From: Melioribacter sp.
Lineage (GTDB): Bacteria; Bacteroidota; Ignavibacteria; Ignavibacteriales; Melioribacteraceae
Reading direction: 5' to 3'
NCBI GenBank assembly: GCA_026417975.1
Contig: JAOACD010000009.1
Location: 310,001 to 374,000, forward strand
DNA length: 64,000 nucleotides
In this document: one piece after another, positions 8,386-18,520 of the stretch
How the letters are laid out: each line of letters starts with the position of its first letter
How positions within the stretch are numbered: position 1 is the first letter of the stretch
Translations under genes and position numbers: made by a program
Notes under the pieces: model-generated
The model's database searches: none
Told to the model about the DNA's origin: nothing
Seen by the model: the letters and a program-made list of their open reading frames with translations, nothing else

Positions 8386-9720
8386 ATGCTTGAAGAGTTA
8401 ACTGAGAAATTAGAACGCGCATTAAAGAAAATAACAGGACAAGGTAAATTAACCGAAGCTAACATTTCTGATACGCTTCGGGAAATTAGACGTGTTCTTT
8501 TAGATGCTGACGTTAATTATAAAGTTGCAAAGCAATTTATAGAGGACGTAAAAAATAAAGCACTTGGGAAAGAAGTTTTACTTTCAGTAACTCCTGGACA
8601 GTTAATTACAAAGATAATATATGACGAATTAACAAAATTACTTGGTGGAACAGGTGCAGAGCTTAAAATTAATCCTAACGGAGTAACTGTTATAATGTTG
8701 ATAGGTTTGCAAGGCTCGGGAAAAACAACATTTAGTGCTAAATTAGCAAATTATCTTAAAGATAAAAAAAGAAGTGTTCTTTTAGTTGCTGCTGATGTTT
8801 ACCGTCCTGCTGCTGTTGAACAATTGAAAATTCTTGGTTCTAAGATCAATGTGCCAGTTTTTACGATTGAAAACAGCAAAGACCCTGTAAAAATTGCTGA
8901 GGAGTCGCTAAATTTTGCAAAAGAAAATAGAATTAACACGGTCATTATTGATACAGCAGGACGTTTACATGTAGATGATGAAATGATGGAAGAAGCTGCA
9001 GCCATCAAAGCTAAGGTTAATCCTACTGAAACTTTGTTTGTTGTTGATTCAATGACAGGTCAAGATGCAGTAAATTCAGCTAAGGCATTTCATGAAAAGG
9101 TAGACTTTGATGGGATAGTAGTTACAAAATTGGATGGAGATGCAAAAGGTGGCTGTGTTCTTTCAATAAGAGCTGTTGTTGATAGACCAGTAAAATTTGT
9201 TAGTGTGGGCGAAAAACTTGATTCTATTGAAATTTTTTATCCAGATAGATTAGCTTCTAGAATTTTGGGAAAAGGTGATATAATTACTCTTGTTGAAAAA
9301 GCTCAAAAACAAATAGATGAGAAAGAAGCAGAAGAACTTGAAAAGAAACTATTAGCAAATAAGTTCGATTTTGATGATTTTTTAAAACAAATTAAAATGA
9401 TAAAAAAAATGGGTTCTTTGAAATCTTTGCTCTCGATGATTCCTGGAATTGGTTCGACTTTGAAAAATGTAGATATTGATGATAAGCAATTAGTAAGGGT
9501 AGAAGCAATAATTCAATCTATGACAAAGGAGGAAAGAAAAAATCCAAAAATTTTAAATGGTAGTAGAAGAAAAAGAATTGCAAAAGGAAGTGGTAGTACT
9601 ATTCAGGATGTTAATAGGTTAATAAAACAGTTTAACCAAATGCAACAAATGATAAAATTATTAAATGCGAAATCAGGTAAAACTGGGTTCATAAATTTTA
9701 GAAATTTTAAAATGAATTAA
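8386..9720 (+). CDS. ffh: Signal recognition particle protein Ffh
   Basis: I prefer ATG 8386 ([13 protein letters not shown]) over the upstream TTG at 8377. The 444-residue GTPase has an N domain, a G domain with [15 protein letters not shown] (P loop), DTAGRLHVD and [10 protein letters not shown], and a Met-rich M domain that binds 4.5S RNA and signal sequences ([27 protein letters not shown]). It targets nascent membrane proteins to FtsY and SecYEG. It heads the classic ffh-rpsP-khpA-rimM-trmD-rplS cluster. Confidence 0.97.
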   Translation: MLEELTEKLERALKKITGQGKLTEANISDTLREIRRVLLDADVNYKVAKQFIEDVKNKALGKEVLLSVTPGQLITKIIYDELTKLLGGTGAELKINPNGVTVIMLIGLQGSGKTTFSAKLANYLKDKKRSVLLVAADVYRPAAVEQLKILGSKINVPVFTIENSKDPVKIAEESLNFAKENRINTVIIDTAGRLHVDDEMMEEAAAIKAKVNPTETLFVVDSMTGQDAVNSAKAFHEKVDFDGIVVTKLDGDAKGGCVLSIRAVVDRPVKFVSVGEKLDSIEIFYPDRLASRILGKGDIITLVEKAQKQIDEKEAEELEKKLLANKFDFDDFLKQIKMIKKMGSLKSLLSMIPGIGSTLKNVDIDDKQLVRVEAIIQSMTKEERKNPKILNGSRRKRIAKGSGSTIQDVNRLIKQFNQMQQMIKLLNAKSGKTGFINFRNFKMN

Positions 9721-9743
9721 TAAAACAAGGAGGAAAAGTCAAA

Positions 9744-10184
9744 TTGGCCGTAAAATTAAGACTGAGAAGAATGGGTAAGAAAAAACAGCCTGTTTATAAA
9801 GTAGTAGCTGCTGATTCCCGCTCTCCAAGAGATGGTAAATTTATTGAAGCAATAGGACTGTATAACCCAAAAACAGAACCAGCTACTATTGAAATTAAAG
9901 AAGATAGAGCATTATATTGGTTAAATGCAGGTGCTCAACCTACGAATACTGTAAGAAGTTTATTATCGCAAACAGGAGTTCTCTTAAAAAGACATTTAAT
10001 GAAACGTGGTTTTACTGAGGAACAAATAACTGAAAAATTAGAAGAATGGAAAAAGCTTAAAGAAGCAAAACTTGCAACTAAACTTAAAAAATTAGAAAAA
10101 ACAAAGACAAAAAAAGAAACGGAATCATCGGAAAATTCTGATAATGTAACGGAAGTAAAGGGTACTGCTTCCGAAGAAGCTTAA
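9744..10184 (+). CDS. rpsP: 30S ribosomal protein S16
   Basis: It starts with TTG, set by a strong AAGGAGGAAAAG site; the first residues [20 protein letters not shown] are canonical S16. The ribosomal core spans about residues 1-85. A C-terminal extension of roughly 60 residues, rich in Lys and Glu, follows; such tails occur in Bacteroidota-type S16 and are probably disordered. S16 is an early assembly protein of the 30S subunit. The use of TTG in a highly expressed gene is notable. Confidence 0.96.
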   Translation: MAVKLRLRRMGKKKQPVYKVVAADSRSPRDGKFIEAIGLYNPKTEPATIEIKEDRALYWLNAGAQPTNTVRSLLSQTGVLLKRHLMKRGFTEEQITEKLEEWKKLKEAKLATKLKKLEKTKTKKETESSENSDNVTEVKGTASEEA

Positions 10185-10235
10185 TAGCTTTGGCTTTAAT
10201 TAGGTACCCTTAGTCACTTAATTATAGGTACTCTC

Positions 10236-10469
10236 ATGAAGGATTTTATAGAATTTATCGCCAAACACCTTGTTGACAATCCGGGTAACGTTTCGATTGA
10301 AGAAGCTAGACCCGATGAGAAAACAATTGAGCTTACTTTAAAAGTAGGTGCAGAGGATGTAGGAAAAGTTATTGGTAAGCAAGGTAAGACAGCTCAAGCA
10401 ATGAGAACTTTACTTACAGCAATAGCAGCTAAAGAAGGAAAACGTGCAATACTTAAAATCTTAGACTAA
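10236..10469 (+). CDS. khpA: KH-domain RNA-binding protein KhpA
   Basis: This 77-residue protein is a single KH domain with the RNA-binding GxxG loop in KVIGKQGKTAQAMRTLL. Homologues (formerly YlqC) bind RNA, often with KhpB, and lie between rpsP and rimM as here. A 51-nt gap separates it from rpsP and contains an imperfect direct repeat. The start ATG is the only reasonable one. The family call is strong; RNA targets are unknown. Confidence 0.92.
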   Translation: MKDFIEFIAKHLVDNPGNVSIEEARPDEKTIELTLKVGAEDVGKVIGKQGKTAQAMRTLLTAIAAKEGKRAILKILD

Positions 10470-10476
10470 ATTTTAA

Positions 10477-10995
10477 GTGGAAGATTTAATTTTAATTGCT
10501 GTTGTAAAGTCTGTATTGAATAACGAGGGGTTTGTTGCGATAAATTCTTATTCCGATTTTGACGAGAGGTTTTTTGAATTAAAAAAGGTTTTTATTGAGT
10601 TCTTTGGAAACTCGAAAGAGTTTACTGTCGAAAAAATTAAAATAATTGACGGTAAAATTGCACTTAAAATAAAAGGATTCGATAATAGTAAAGATGCAGC
10701 ATTGTTTTTAGGCAAAAGAATTTTTGTTAAACCTAATGATGCTGTTAAATTAGAAAAAGATACATATTTTATACACGACTTAATTGGTAGCAAAGTTTAT
10801 AGAAACCGTAAATTGCTAGGTTACTTGAAGGATGTATATGTTCTTAAATCTAATGATGTTTACGTTATAGAAGACTTAAATGGAAGAAAAGTTTTAATCC
10901 CGGCTATTAAAGATTACATTAGAAAATTTCAACCAAAGAAGAAGAGGTTAGATTTAGTAGAAGATTGCGATTTACTTTATGATGATGAGAATTGA
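10477..10995 (+). CDS. rimM: Ribosome maturation factor RimM
   Basis: This 172-residue protein starts with GTG, 7 nt after khpA. The N-terminal RimM barrel spans about residues 1-85. The C-terminal PRC-like barrel includes LIGSKVYRNRKLLGYLKDVY and ends in the family pattern VLIPAIKDYIRKF. RimM helps assemble the 30S head with S19. The N-terminal motif is weaker than usual (the common G.I...G...V is only partly visible), but position between khpA and trmD makes the assignment secure. It overlaps trmD by 17 nt. Confidence 0.9.
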   Translation: MEDLILIAVVKSVLNNEGFVAINSYSDFDERFFELKKVFIEFFGNSKEFTVEKIKIIDGKIALKIKGFDNSKDAALFLGKRIFVKPNDAVKLEKDTYFIHDLIGSKVYRNRKLLGYLKDVYVLKSNDVYVIEDLNGRKVLIPAIKDYIRKFQPKKKRLDLVEDCDLLYDDEN

Positions 10996-11665
10996 TGTTA
11001 TTACTGCTGTGCCAGATTTTTTTATTAGCCCATTAAATACTAGCATAATTAAAAGAGCACAGGAGAAAAAAAAAGTTGAAATTCATGTTCATAACTTACG
11101 TGATTATGCATACGATAAACATAAGCAAATTGATGATAAGCCGTTTGGTGGTGGACCTGGAATGCTTTTAAAGCCAGAACCGTTCTTTGAATGTATTGAA
11201 AAACTTTTAAAAGAAAGAAATTATGAACATATTATTTATCTTACACCAGGTGGGAAATTTTACAATCAAGAATTAGCTAAAAAATATTCTCTTGCTCAGA
11301 ATATTATAATTATTGCAGGACATTATAAAGGAATAGATGATCGTGTTAGACAAAAATTTGCAACAGATGAAATTTCAATTGGAAATTATATTTTGACAGG
11401 TGGTGAAATTCCAGCTTTGGCAATTATTGATTCTGTAATTCGATTGATACCTGGTGTTCTTAATGATAGTGAGTCTGCTCTAAATGATTCTTTGATAGAT
11501 GGTAATTATATTGAAGCACCATATTATACTCGTCCAGCAGAATATAAAGGGATGAAAGTCCCAGATGTTTTACTTTCTGGACACGAAAAAAAAATAAAAG
11601 AATGGAAAGAAGAACAATCAAAATTTTTGACAGAAAAATGGAAAAAATTAAATAATTTGGAGTAA
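10979..11665 (+). CDS. trmD: tRNA (guanine-N1)-methyltransferase TrmD
   Basis: This 228-residue SPOUT-class enzyme methylates G37 of tRNAs to prevent frameshifting. The knot region shows [17 protein letters not shown] and the SAM-binding [16 protein letters not shown]. Three consecutive ATG codons open the frame (10979, 10982, 10985), so the exact start is uncertain by two residues. It overlaps the end of rimM and is followed 2 nt later by rplS. Length and motifs are normal. Confidence 0.96.
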   Translation: MMMRIDVITAVPDFFISPLNTSIIKRAQEKKKVEIHVHNLRDYAYDKHKQIDDKPFGGGPGMLLKPEPFFECIEKLLKERNYEHIIYLTPGGKFYNQELAKKYSLAQNIIIIAGHYKGIDDRVRQKFATDEISIGNYILTGGEIPALAIIDSVIRLIPGVLNDSESALNDSLIDGNYIEAPYYTRPAEYKGMKVPDVLLSGHEKKIKEWKEEQSKFLTEKWKKLNNLE

Positions 11666-11667
11666 CA

Positions 11668-12015
11668 ATGGATAAAATAAAAGAACTAACTGCTGATCAA
11701 ATAAGGACTGACTTACCAGCTTTTAAAGCAGGAGATCATATTCGTGTTCACGTAAGAGTAATAGAAGGCGATAAAGAAAGAATTCAAGCTTTCGAAGGAG
11801 ATGTTATCAACATTAGAGGTACAGGACTTAGTAAGACATTTACTGTTAGAAAAATTTCTAGTGGAGTTGGAGTTGAAAGAATTTTCCCATACAATTCTCC
11901 CAAGATTGCTAAAATAGAAGTGTTACGCGAAGGTAAAGTTCGTCGTGCAAAATTGTTTTACCTGCGTAAACTTACTGGTAAGGCAGCAAAGATTAAAGAC
12001 AAAAATCTTAAGTAA
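11668..12015 (+). CDS. rplS: 50S ribosomal protein L19
   Basis: This 115-residue protein is L19, recognised by [23 protein letters not shown], the central [21 protein letters not shown], and the basic end [19 protein letters not shown]19 lies at the 30S-50S interface. It is the last gene of the ffh-rplS cluster and is followed within 10 nt by a clear intrinsic terminator. The spacing of 2 nt from trmD indicates co-translation. Confidence 0.97.
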   Translation: MDKIKELTADQIRTDLPAFKAGDHIRVHVRVIEGDKERIQAFEGDVINIRGTGLSKTFTVRKISSGVGVERIFPYNSPKIAKIEVLREGKVRRAKLFYLRKLTGKAAKIKDKNLK

Positions 12016-12023
12016 CTTTTACG

Positions 12024-12052
12024 AAAAGCCGCTATACATTGGCGGCTTTTTA
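12024..12052 (+). terminator. Intrinsic terminator after rplS
   Basis: A perfect 9-bp stem AAAAGCCGC / GCGGCTTTT with a 9-nt loop runs straight into a T-rich tail (TTTTTAT). It ends the ffh-rpsP-khpA-rimM-trmD-rplS transcript. The downstream gene begins only about 12 nt later. Confidence 0.9.
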
Positions 12053-12064
12053 TTTGAGTAAAAA

Positions 12065-12823
12065 ATGAACTTATATCTTCCAAATAATATCTTTGCTTCA
12101 ATTTTTGAAGCAGTTGCTCCCTTAGATTCGAATATTAAAATTATAAAAAAAGACTCTGCACTTCTTGCAAAACAATTACTTAATGATGAGTATTCTATTG
12201 CTTTAATTCCATCCTTAGAATTAATTAATGTAGAGGATTTGTTTATATCTTCCAAAGTAAGTATCTCTTTTGATGGGCTTCTATCGCATTCTTATTTTTA
12301 TTTCACAGAAAATGAACGAGTTATAGACAAGGTTTTTGTTCGTGCAGATGCTACAATAAATGAAATCATTTTAACAAAAATTTTATTTGCAGAAAGATAT
12401 AATATATATCCTGAAATTATACTAGATACTTCTTCTGAAACACAAGGAGGAAGAGACTATTTAGTCTGTGGTAATGAAAACTTTATTAGATGGCATTTTA
12501 GTAAGGGAATAAGCTTTGCAGATGAGATTTCTGATTTAATAGACCTCCCATATGTTAACTTTATTTTTGCTTCTCAAAATAAAGAGTCATTAGAAAATTT
12601 TAATAAACATTTTGAAGATATTGATAGAAAAATTGAAGATAATATTGAAAAAATTCTTTTACCTCTGAGTTATTCTGAAAATGCGAAAAACTTTATTATA
12701 GAGAATCTTGGCTCGGTTTATTATGAATTTACGGATAATGAAATTGAGGCACTCCGTGAATTAATTAAACTTCTTTATTATCATGAAGTTATAGATGATA
12801 TTTTTGATTTGAATTTTGTTTGA
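12065..12823 (+). CDS. Divergent MqnA-like (periplasmic-binding-fold) protein
   Basis: This 252-residue protein resembles MqnA/MqnD-family menaquinone-pathway proteins in pattern. YSIALIPSLELI corresponds to the 'alipsieyl' region, SSKVSISFDGLLSHSYFYF to the following strand, and EISDLIDLPYVNFIFAS to the C-terminal 'W..TGLPFV.A.W' region. The usual N-terminal 'RIG.I.YLN..P' motif is not recognisable (MNLYLPNNIFASIFEAV instead), so enzymatic MqnA activity is doubtful. It could be a ligand-binding paralogue. It follows the rplS terminator closely and precedes a small unknown gene. Fold inference is moderate; function is open. Confidence 0.5.
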   Translation: MNLYLPNNIFASIFEAVAPLDSNIKIIKKDSALLAKQLLNDEYSIALIPSLELINVEDLFISSKVSISFDGLLSHSYFYFTENERVIDKVFVRADATINEIILTKILFAERYNIYPEIILDTSSETQGGRDYLVCGNENFIRWHFSKGISFADEISDLIDLPYVNFIFASQNKESLENFNKHFEDIDRKIEDNIEKILLPLSYSENAKNFIIENLGSVYYEFTDNEIEALRELIKLLYYHEVIDDIFDLNFV

Positions 12824-12839
12824 TATATATAAACTTTAT

Positions 12840-13169
12840 ATGCTAGAGACTATTCTTAATATTTATATAATCATAGAAAAAAATTACGTAGTTGGTTTTA
12901 AAGCAATAAGCTACGAAGTAGAGGGAACTGATGAATTAAAAATCAAATTCTTAAAAGAGAATGCTAAAAAAGATTTTGATAAGGCTTACCATTTCAGTGC
13001 CCCAAGGAATTCAAAAGGGGAATTTATGCCTTATAGAAAGTTTTCCAAATTAGAAGCTCAAGGGATGCAGTTTCAGCTTTTTGAAGAAATATTTGAAAGA
13101 TTTAATGTTCCTGAAAATCCATTAATCTGTGTCACTCCAGTTGTAAATGGTAAAATTCTTTCATCCTGA
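12840..13169 (+). CDS. Hypothetical protein, 109 residues
   Basis: I do not recognise this family. ATG 12840 (MLETILNIYII) is preferred over the TTG at 12816, although neither has a good ribosome site. The protein has a hydrophobic N-terminal strand, a Lys/Glu-rich middle and a conserved-looking segment HFSAPRNSKGEFMPYRKFSKLEAQ before a C-terminal ICVTPVVNGKI. No signal peptide or membrane helix is evident. It lies just downstream of the MqnA-like gene on the same strand and converges with the DedA-like gene, whose stop codon is one base away. Confidence 0.6.
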   Translation: MLETILNIYIIIEKNYVVGFKAISYEVEGTDELKIKFLKENAKKDFDKAYHFSAPRNSKGEFMPYRKFSKLEAQGMQFQLFEEIFERFNVPENPLICVTPVVNGKILSS

Positions 13170-13170
13170 A

Positions 13171-13785
13171 TTATAAAAGATATTTGATAATTATAAAACC
13201 ACCAATAAGTAAAATCGTAAAGGCAAAAGCAAGCCAGTTGAAATACTTGTCAATAAAGCTTTTTATTTGTGGGCCAAATTTCCAAATTAATCCCGCAACT
13301 AAATAAAATCTTCCAGCTCTGCCTACAATCGAAGCTATTATGAACCAAAATATATTTATATTAAATGCACCACCTGAAATAGTAAAAACTTTATAAGGTA
13401 TAGGTGTAAATCCTGCTGTAAAAATTATCCAAAAATTCCATTCATCATACAATTTTTTTACATTATAAAAAACATTATGAGAAAATCCTGGAATATTAGC
13501 AAAGAAAAACTCTGCTATAGAAGAAAATTGATTGGGAGAAGACCACCATAAAAAATGTCCTATACTATAACCAAATAAAGCTCCTAATACAGAAGCAATG
13601 GAACACACAAAAGCAAATTTAAAAGCTTTTTTTTGTGAGCCTAAAACTAGAGCAATTAAAAGTGCATCTGGAGGAATAGGGAAGAAAGAAGCTTCTGCAA
13701 AGGATAATAAAAATAAAGCAGGTAAACCATATGGTGTTTCTGCCCAGTGAAGAACCCAATCATATAACCTTCTTAAGAGTTTCAT
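13171..13785 (-). CDS. YqaA/DedA (VTT-domain) family membrane protein
   Basis: This 204-residue protein has about four membrane segments and the SNARE-associated/VTT-domain pattern: FAEASFFPIPPDALLIAL near residue 30 and FTAGFTPIPYKVFTISGG in the middle, the re-entrant loop motif of YqaA/DedA proteins. Family members act as lipid scramblases or flippases or in envelope homeostasis. It stands alone on the minus strand and is convergent with the unknown gene at 12840, with only one base between the stop codons. The substrate cannot be told from sequence. Confidence 0.85.
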   Translation of the reverse strand: MKLLRRLYDWVLHWAETPYGLPALFLLSFAEASFFPIPPDALLIALVLGSQKKAFKFAFVCSIASVLGALFGYSIGHFLWWSSPNQFSSIAEFFFANIPGFSHNVFYNVKKLYDEWNFWIIFTAGFTPIPYKVFTISGGAFNINIFWFIIASIVGRAGRFYLVAGLIWKFGPQIKSFIDKYFNWLAFAFTILLIGGFIIIKYLL

Positions 13786-13898
13786 AAATCTAACTTTTTT
13801 AAGAACGAAGTATATAAAATTTATCCTTATTAGAAAATAATTTTAATTGCATTTTAGAGCTCCTAAAATTATTTTGTATAAAAAACTTGGAGAAGAAA

Positions 13899-15722
13899 AT
13901 GCCTATATTAAAAGATTTTAAAACTATACCTCAATTGTTTAACATTGTTACTACAGATTTTGGTAAAGGAAAAGAACGCCCTGCTCTTAAACATAAAATA
14001 GATGACAATTGGATTGGGATTACATATGACCAGTTGTATGAGGAAACAGAAAATTTTGCTTGTGGATTAGCATCATTAGGTGTAAAAAGAGAACATAAGG
14101 TAGCAATCATTTCTGAAAACCGTCCTGAGTGGGTATACTCGGATATGGCAATCTTAGGAATAGGTGCAATTGATGTTCCTATATATCCAATTTCAACTTC
14201 AGAAACAATTGAATATATCTTGAATAATTCTGAATCAATTGGAGTAATTGTTTCTAATAAGTTTCAACTAAATAAGATTCTTAAGATTAGGAACAATTGT
14301 AAGCATTTAAAATTTATTATTATAATGAATAATCATGAAAAAACAAACGATAAGGATGTTTATTCATTTGAAGAAGTCCAGGTTAAAGGAAAAGAATTTA
14401 GGAAAGAAAACCCTAATTATTTCAAAGAACAAAGTGAACTTTGTAGAGAAAATGACTTATGTACTATTATTTATACTTCAGGTACTACTGGCGAGCCAAA
14501 GGGAGTAATGCTTACTCATAGAAATATTGTTTCAAATATTAAAGCTGCTCATGAAGTATTTTATATTGATGAGAATGATGTATTTCTTTCGTTTTTACCG
14601 TTATGTCATATTTTTGAGCGAATGGCAGGTTATTATACAGCTTTTTCTTCTGGAGGTACTATAGCTTATGCAGAATCTATTGAGAAAATCGCAAATAATT
14701 TACTTGAAATAAGACCTACAATAGTTACAGCTGTTCCAAGGCTATTTGAAAGAATGTATTCAAAAATAAAAAGGAATGTTGAAAGCCAATCAGAAAGAAA
14801 GCAGAAAATTTTTAATTGGGCTATAGAAGTAGGGAAGGAATATCAATTAGCAAAAAAATCGAATCAACCAGTTCCACTAACTCTTACTCTAAAACATAAA
14901 ATAGCTGATAAATTGGTTCTTTCAAAATTGCGAGAACGAACCGGAGGTAGAATAAGATTTTTTATTTCAGGAGGAGCCGCATTAGCAAGGGAATTAGGAA
15001 TCTTTTTTGAAGCAGTAGGTATTTTAATAATCGAAGGCTATGGATTGACAGAATCTTCACCGGTTCTTACTGTAAATAGAGTTAATGATTATAAATTTGG
15101 AACAGTAGGAAAACCTCTTCCGGGTGTTGAAATAAAAATTGCTAAAGATGGTGAAATACTTGCCTCGGGACCTAATATTATGGTTGGATATTATAAAAAT
15201 AAAAAAGAAACAGAAGAGGTTTTGAAAGATGGCTGGCTTCATACTGGAGATATTGGAGTTTTTGATGCAGAAGGATTTTTGATTATTACAGATCGTAAAA
15301 AACACTTGTTTAAAACTTCACAAGGGAAATATATTGCACCAACTCCCATTGAAAATATGTTTTTGGCAAGTAAGTATATTGACCAGTTTGTAATAATTGG
15401 TGATCGTAGAATGTTTATAACCGCTTTAATTGTTCCAGATTTTGAAGCATTGAAGGAATATGCAGACGCTAACCGAATTCAATATAACAGCATAGAAGAA
15501 CTTGTTAAAATGAAGCAGATTTATGAACTACTTGATAGAGAACTCGATCAATTTCAAAAGAAGTTAGCAAGTTTTGAGCGCATTAGAAAATTTGCAATAC
15601 TCGATAAACCTTTTTCTATCGAAACAGGAGAATTAACACCATCACTAAAAGTAAGAAGAAAAGTTATAGAAGAAAGATATAAAGATTTGATTGAAGAAAT
15701 GTACAAAAGTCTTGAAGGATGA
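13899..15722 (+). CDS. Long-chain acyl-CoA synthetase (AMP-forming)
   Basis: ATG 13899 is used because TTGGAGAAG just upstream serves as the ribosome site; the track's TTG start is part of that site. The 607-residue enzyme has the ANL-superfamily motifs TIIYTSGTTGEPKGVMLTHRN (AMP binding), GYGLTESSPV and GWLHTGDIG, and a C-terminal swinging domain with a DRKK hinge. It activates fatty acids to acyl-CoA through an acyl-adenylate at the membrane. It resembles the FadD15/eukaryotic ACSL branch. It has no obvious operon partner; a tRNA gene on the opposite strand follows. Confidence 0.93.
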   Translation: MPILKDFKTIPQLFNIVTTDFGKGKERPALKHKIDDNWIGITYDQLYEETENFACGLASLGVKREHKVAIISENRPEWVYSDMAILGIGAIDVPIYPISTSETIEYILNNSESIGVIVSNKFQLNKILKIRNNCKHLKFIIIMNNHEKTNDKDVYSFEEVQVKGKEFRKENPNYFKEQSELCRENDLCTIIYTSGTTGEPKGVMLTHRNIVSNIKAAHEVFYIDENDVFLSFLPLCHIFERMAGYYTAFSSGGTIAYAESIEKIANNLLEIRPTIVTAVPRLFERMYSKIKRNVESQSERKQKIFNWAIEVGKEYQLAKKSNQPVPLTLTLKHKIADKLVLSKLRERTGGRIRFFISGGAALARELGIFFEAVGILIIEGYGLTESSPVLTVNRVNDYKFGTVGKPLPGVEIKIAKDGEILASGPNIMVGYYKNKKETEEVLKDGWLHTGDIGVFDAEGFLIITDRKKHLFKTSQGKYIAPTPIENMFLASKYIDQFVIIGDRRMFITALIVPDFEALKEYADANRIQYNSIEELVKMKQIYELLDRELDQFQKKLASFERIRKFAILDKPFSIETGELTPSLKVRRKVIEERYKDLIEEMYKSLEG

Positions 15723-15835
15723 ATTAGAAATTAAGTTTTATAATAATTTTTTTAGCTCAGAGCTTAAAGATATACTTTTTTATATTATCGCTGAAAGGAA
15801 ATGATTATATTAAGAATAAAATTGATAATAGATTG

Positions 15836-15910
15836 TACCCCCGAGAGGACTCGAACCTCCGACCAAGAGTTTAGGAAACTCCTGCTCTATCCATACTGAG
15901 CTACGGGGGC
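15836..15910 (-). tRNA. tRNA-Arg (anticodon CCT)
   Basis: Read on the minus strand, a full cloverleaf forms. It has a GCCCCCG acceptor arm, a GCTC/GAGC D stem, a GGAGT-TTCCTAA-ACTCT anticodon arm and a GGAGG-TTCGAGT-CCTCT T arm. The loop gives anticodon CCT (reads AGG). The first acceptor pair is G1-U72. No CCA is encoded; A73 is followed by C. It sits between the acyl-CoA synthetase and enolase genes, facing away from both. Confidence 0.95.
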
Positions 15911-16078
15911 AATTTAAGAACAAATTTTTTTATTGATTAAAAGGCAATAGATTAATCATAGCAAATATAAAAAAATTGTATTTATACTTCCCAATTTTAT
16001 TATAGTCTGTCAGATAATATCAAAAACTTAGAAATATAATTGATATTACTTCAATCTTTTAGTTATTTTTGTAATTGA

Positions 16079-17404
<1,326 letters not shown>

Positions 17405-17411
17405 ACCTATT

Positions 17412-17460
17412 GGCTGTCTCAATTATGAAATCTTTTCTAATTGAGGCAGCCATCTTTTTA
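17412..17460 (+). terminator. Intrinsic terminator after eno
   Basis: A 14-bp stem GGCTGTCTCAATTA / TAATTGAGGCAGCC (one G-U pair) with a 12-nt loop is followed by ATCTTTTTATTATTT. It starts 8 nt after the enolase stop codon and is a convincing strong terminator. Confidence 0.92.
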
Positions 17461-17488
17461 TTATTTATCTAATTTTTAGGAGTTAAAA

Positions 17489-18280
17489 TTGGAACTAAAT
17501 TTATTAGGTAAAAATGTACTAATAACTGCAGCAAGCAAAGGCATAGGGAAAGCAACCGCAGAACGTTTTATTAAAGAGGGTTGTAATGTTGCTATATGTT
17601 CCAGAAACCAAGAAAATTTATCAAAAGCAGCACATGAGATAAAATCACTCTATAATAAAGAACCACTTTGTATTGTTTGTGATATCAATAAGTTGGAAGA
17701 TATTGTAAATACGTTTAAAGTTGTTAATGAAACATTTGGTGCAATTGATATTCTTGTTAATAATTGTGGTGGACCACGAGCTGGTTATTTTGAAGAGTTA
17801 AGTGATGATGATTGGGATTTTGCTTTTAAGCAAATATTGATGAGTGCTGTAAGATTTATACGTCTAGTGTTACCAGCTATGAAAGAAAGAAAGTGGGGGA
17901 GAATAATTAATATTACATCTGTTTCAGTTAAGCAACCAATAGATAATTTAATTTTATCAAATTCAATGAGAAATGCTGTTACTGCGCTTGCAAAAACATT
18001 GAGTAATCAAGTTGGAAAATATAATATTACAATAAATAATGTTGCCCCTGGTTATACATTAACATCAAGGATTTACGAATTATCTGAGATAAAAGCTAAA
18101 CAATTGGGAACTACTCAGGAAGCAGTTCTTTCCTCGATGGCAGAAGAAGTTCCAGTTAAAAGATTAGCTAGTCCACACGAGGTAGCTGCCTTAATTGCTT
18201 TCCTTGCTTCTGATCATGCTGGATATATAACTGGTTCTACAATCGCAATAGATGGGGGTGTAATTAAAGCAACTTACTAA
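17489..18280 (+). CDS. Atypical short-chain dehydrogenase/reductase (beta-ketoacyl-ACP reductase-like)
   Basis: This 263-residue Rossmann protein starts with TTG after AGGAGTTAAAA. The nucleotide site is TAASKGIG rather than TGxxxGIG. NNCGGP replaces the usual NNAG. Where the catalytic YxxxK should stand, the sequence reads LSNSMRN, so both Tyr and Lys are missing. The C-terminal GSTIAIDGG is normal. It matches a known SDR subgroup lacking the canonical tetrad, often annotated as a 3-oxoacyl-ACP reductase-like protein. Real activity and substrate are uncertain. It stands alone between eno and an FAD enzyme. Confidence 0.8.
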   Translation: MELNLLGKNVLITAASKGIGKATAERFIKEGCNVAICSRNQENLSKAAHEIKSLYNKEPLCIVCDINKLEDIVNTFKVVNETFGAIDILVNNCGGPRAGYFEELSDDDWDFAFKQILMSAVRFIRLVLPAMKERKWGRIINITSVSVKQPIDNLILSNSMRNAVTALAKTLSNQVGKYNITINNVAPGYTLTSRIYELSEIKAKQLGTTQEAVLSSMAEEVPVKRLASPHEVAALIAFLASDHAGYITGSTIAIDGGVIKATY

Positions 18281-18520
18281 AAAATGTGATTAAATAATAA
18301 TTAGCTAAAATAAAGGTAATTGTAAAATAAATGGCTTAGTAAAGTTCGGTTTTTATAAAAGCGAATGATAATTAAAAAATTTTATACTAGAACAATATAA
18401 TTCCACATAGAAGCAACCATTACTTGTTCCTCTTACTATTTAGAAAAAAAATTTAGTAAAAATTTCCCAATAGTTATTTCTTAGTTATCCGGTTATTTTC
18501 CTCATAAATAGAGGACAAAT

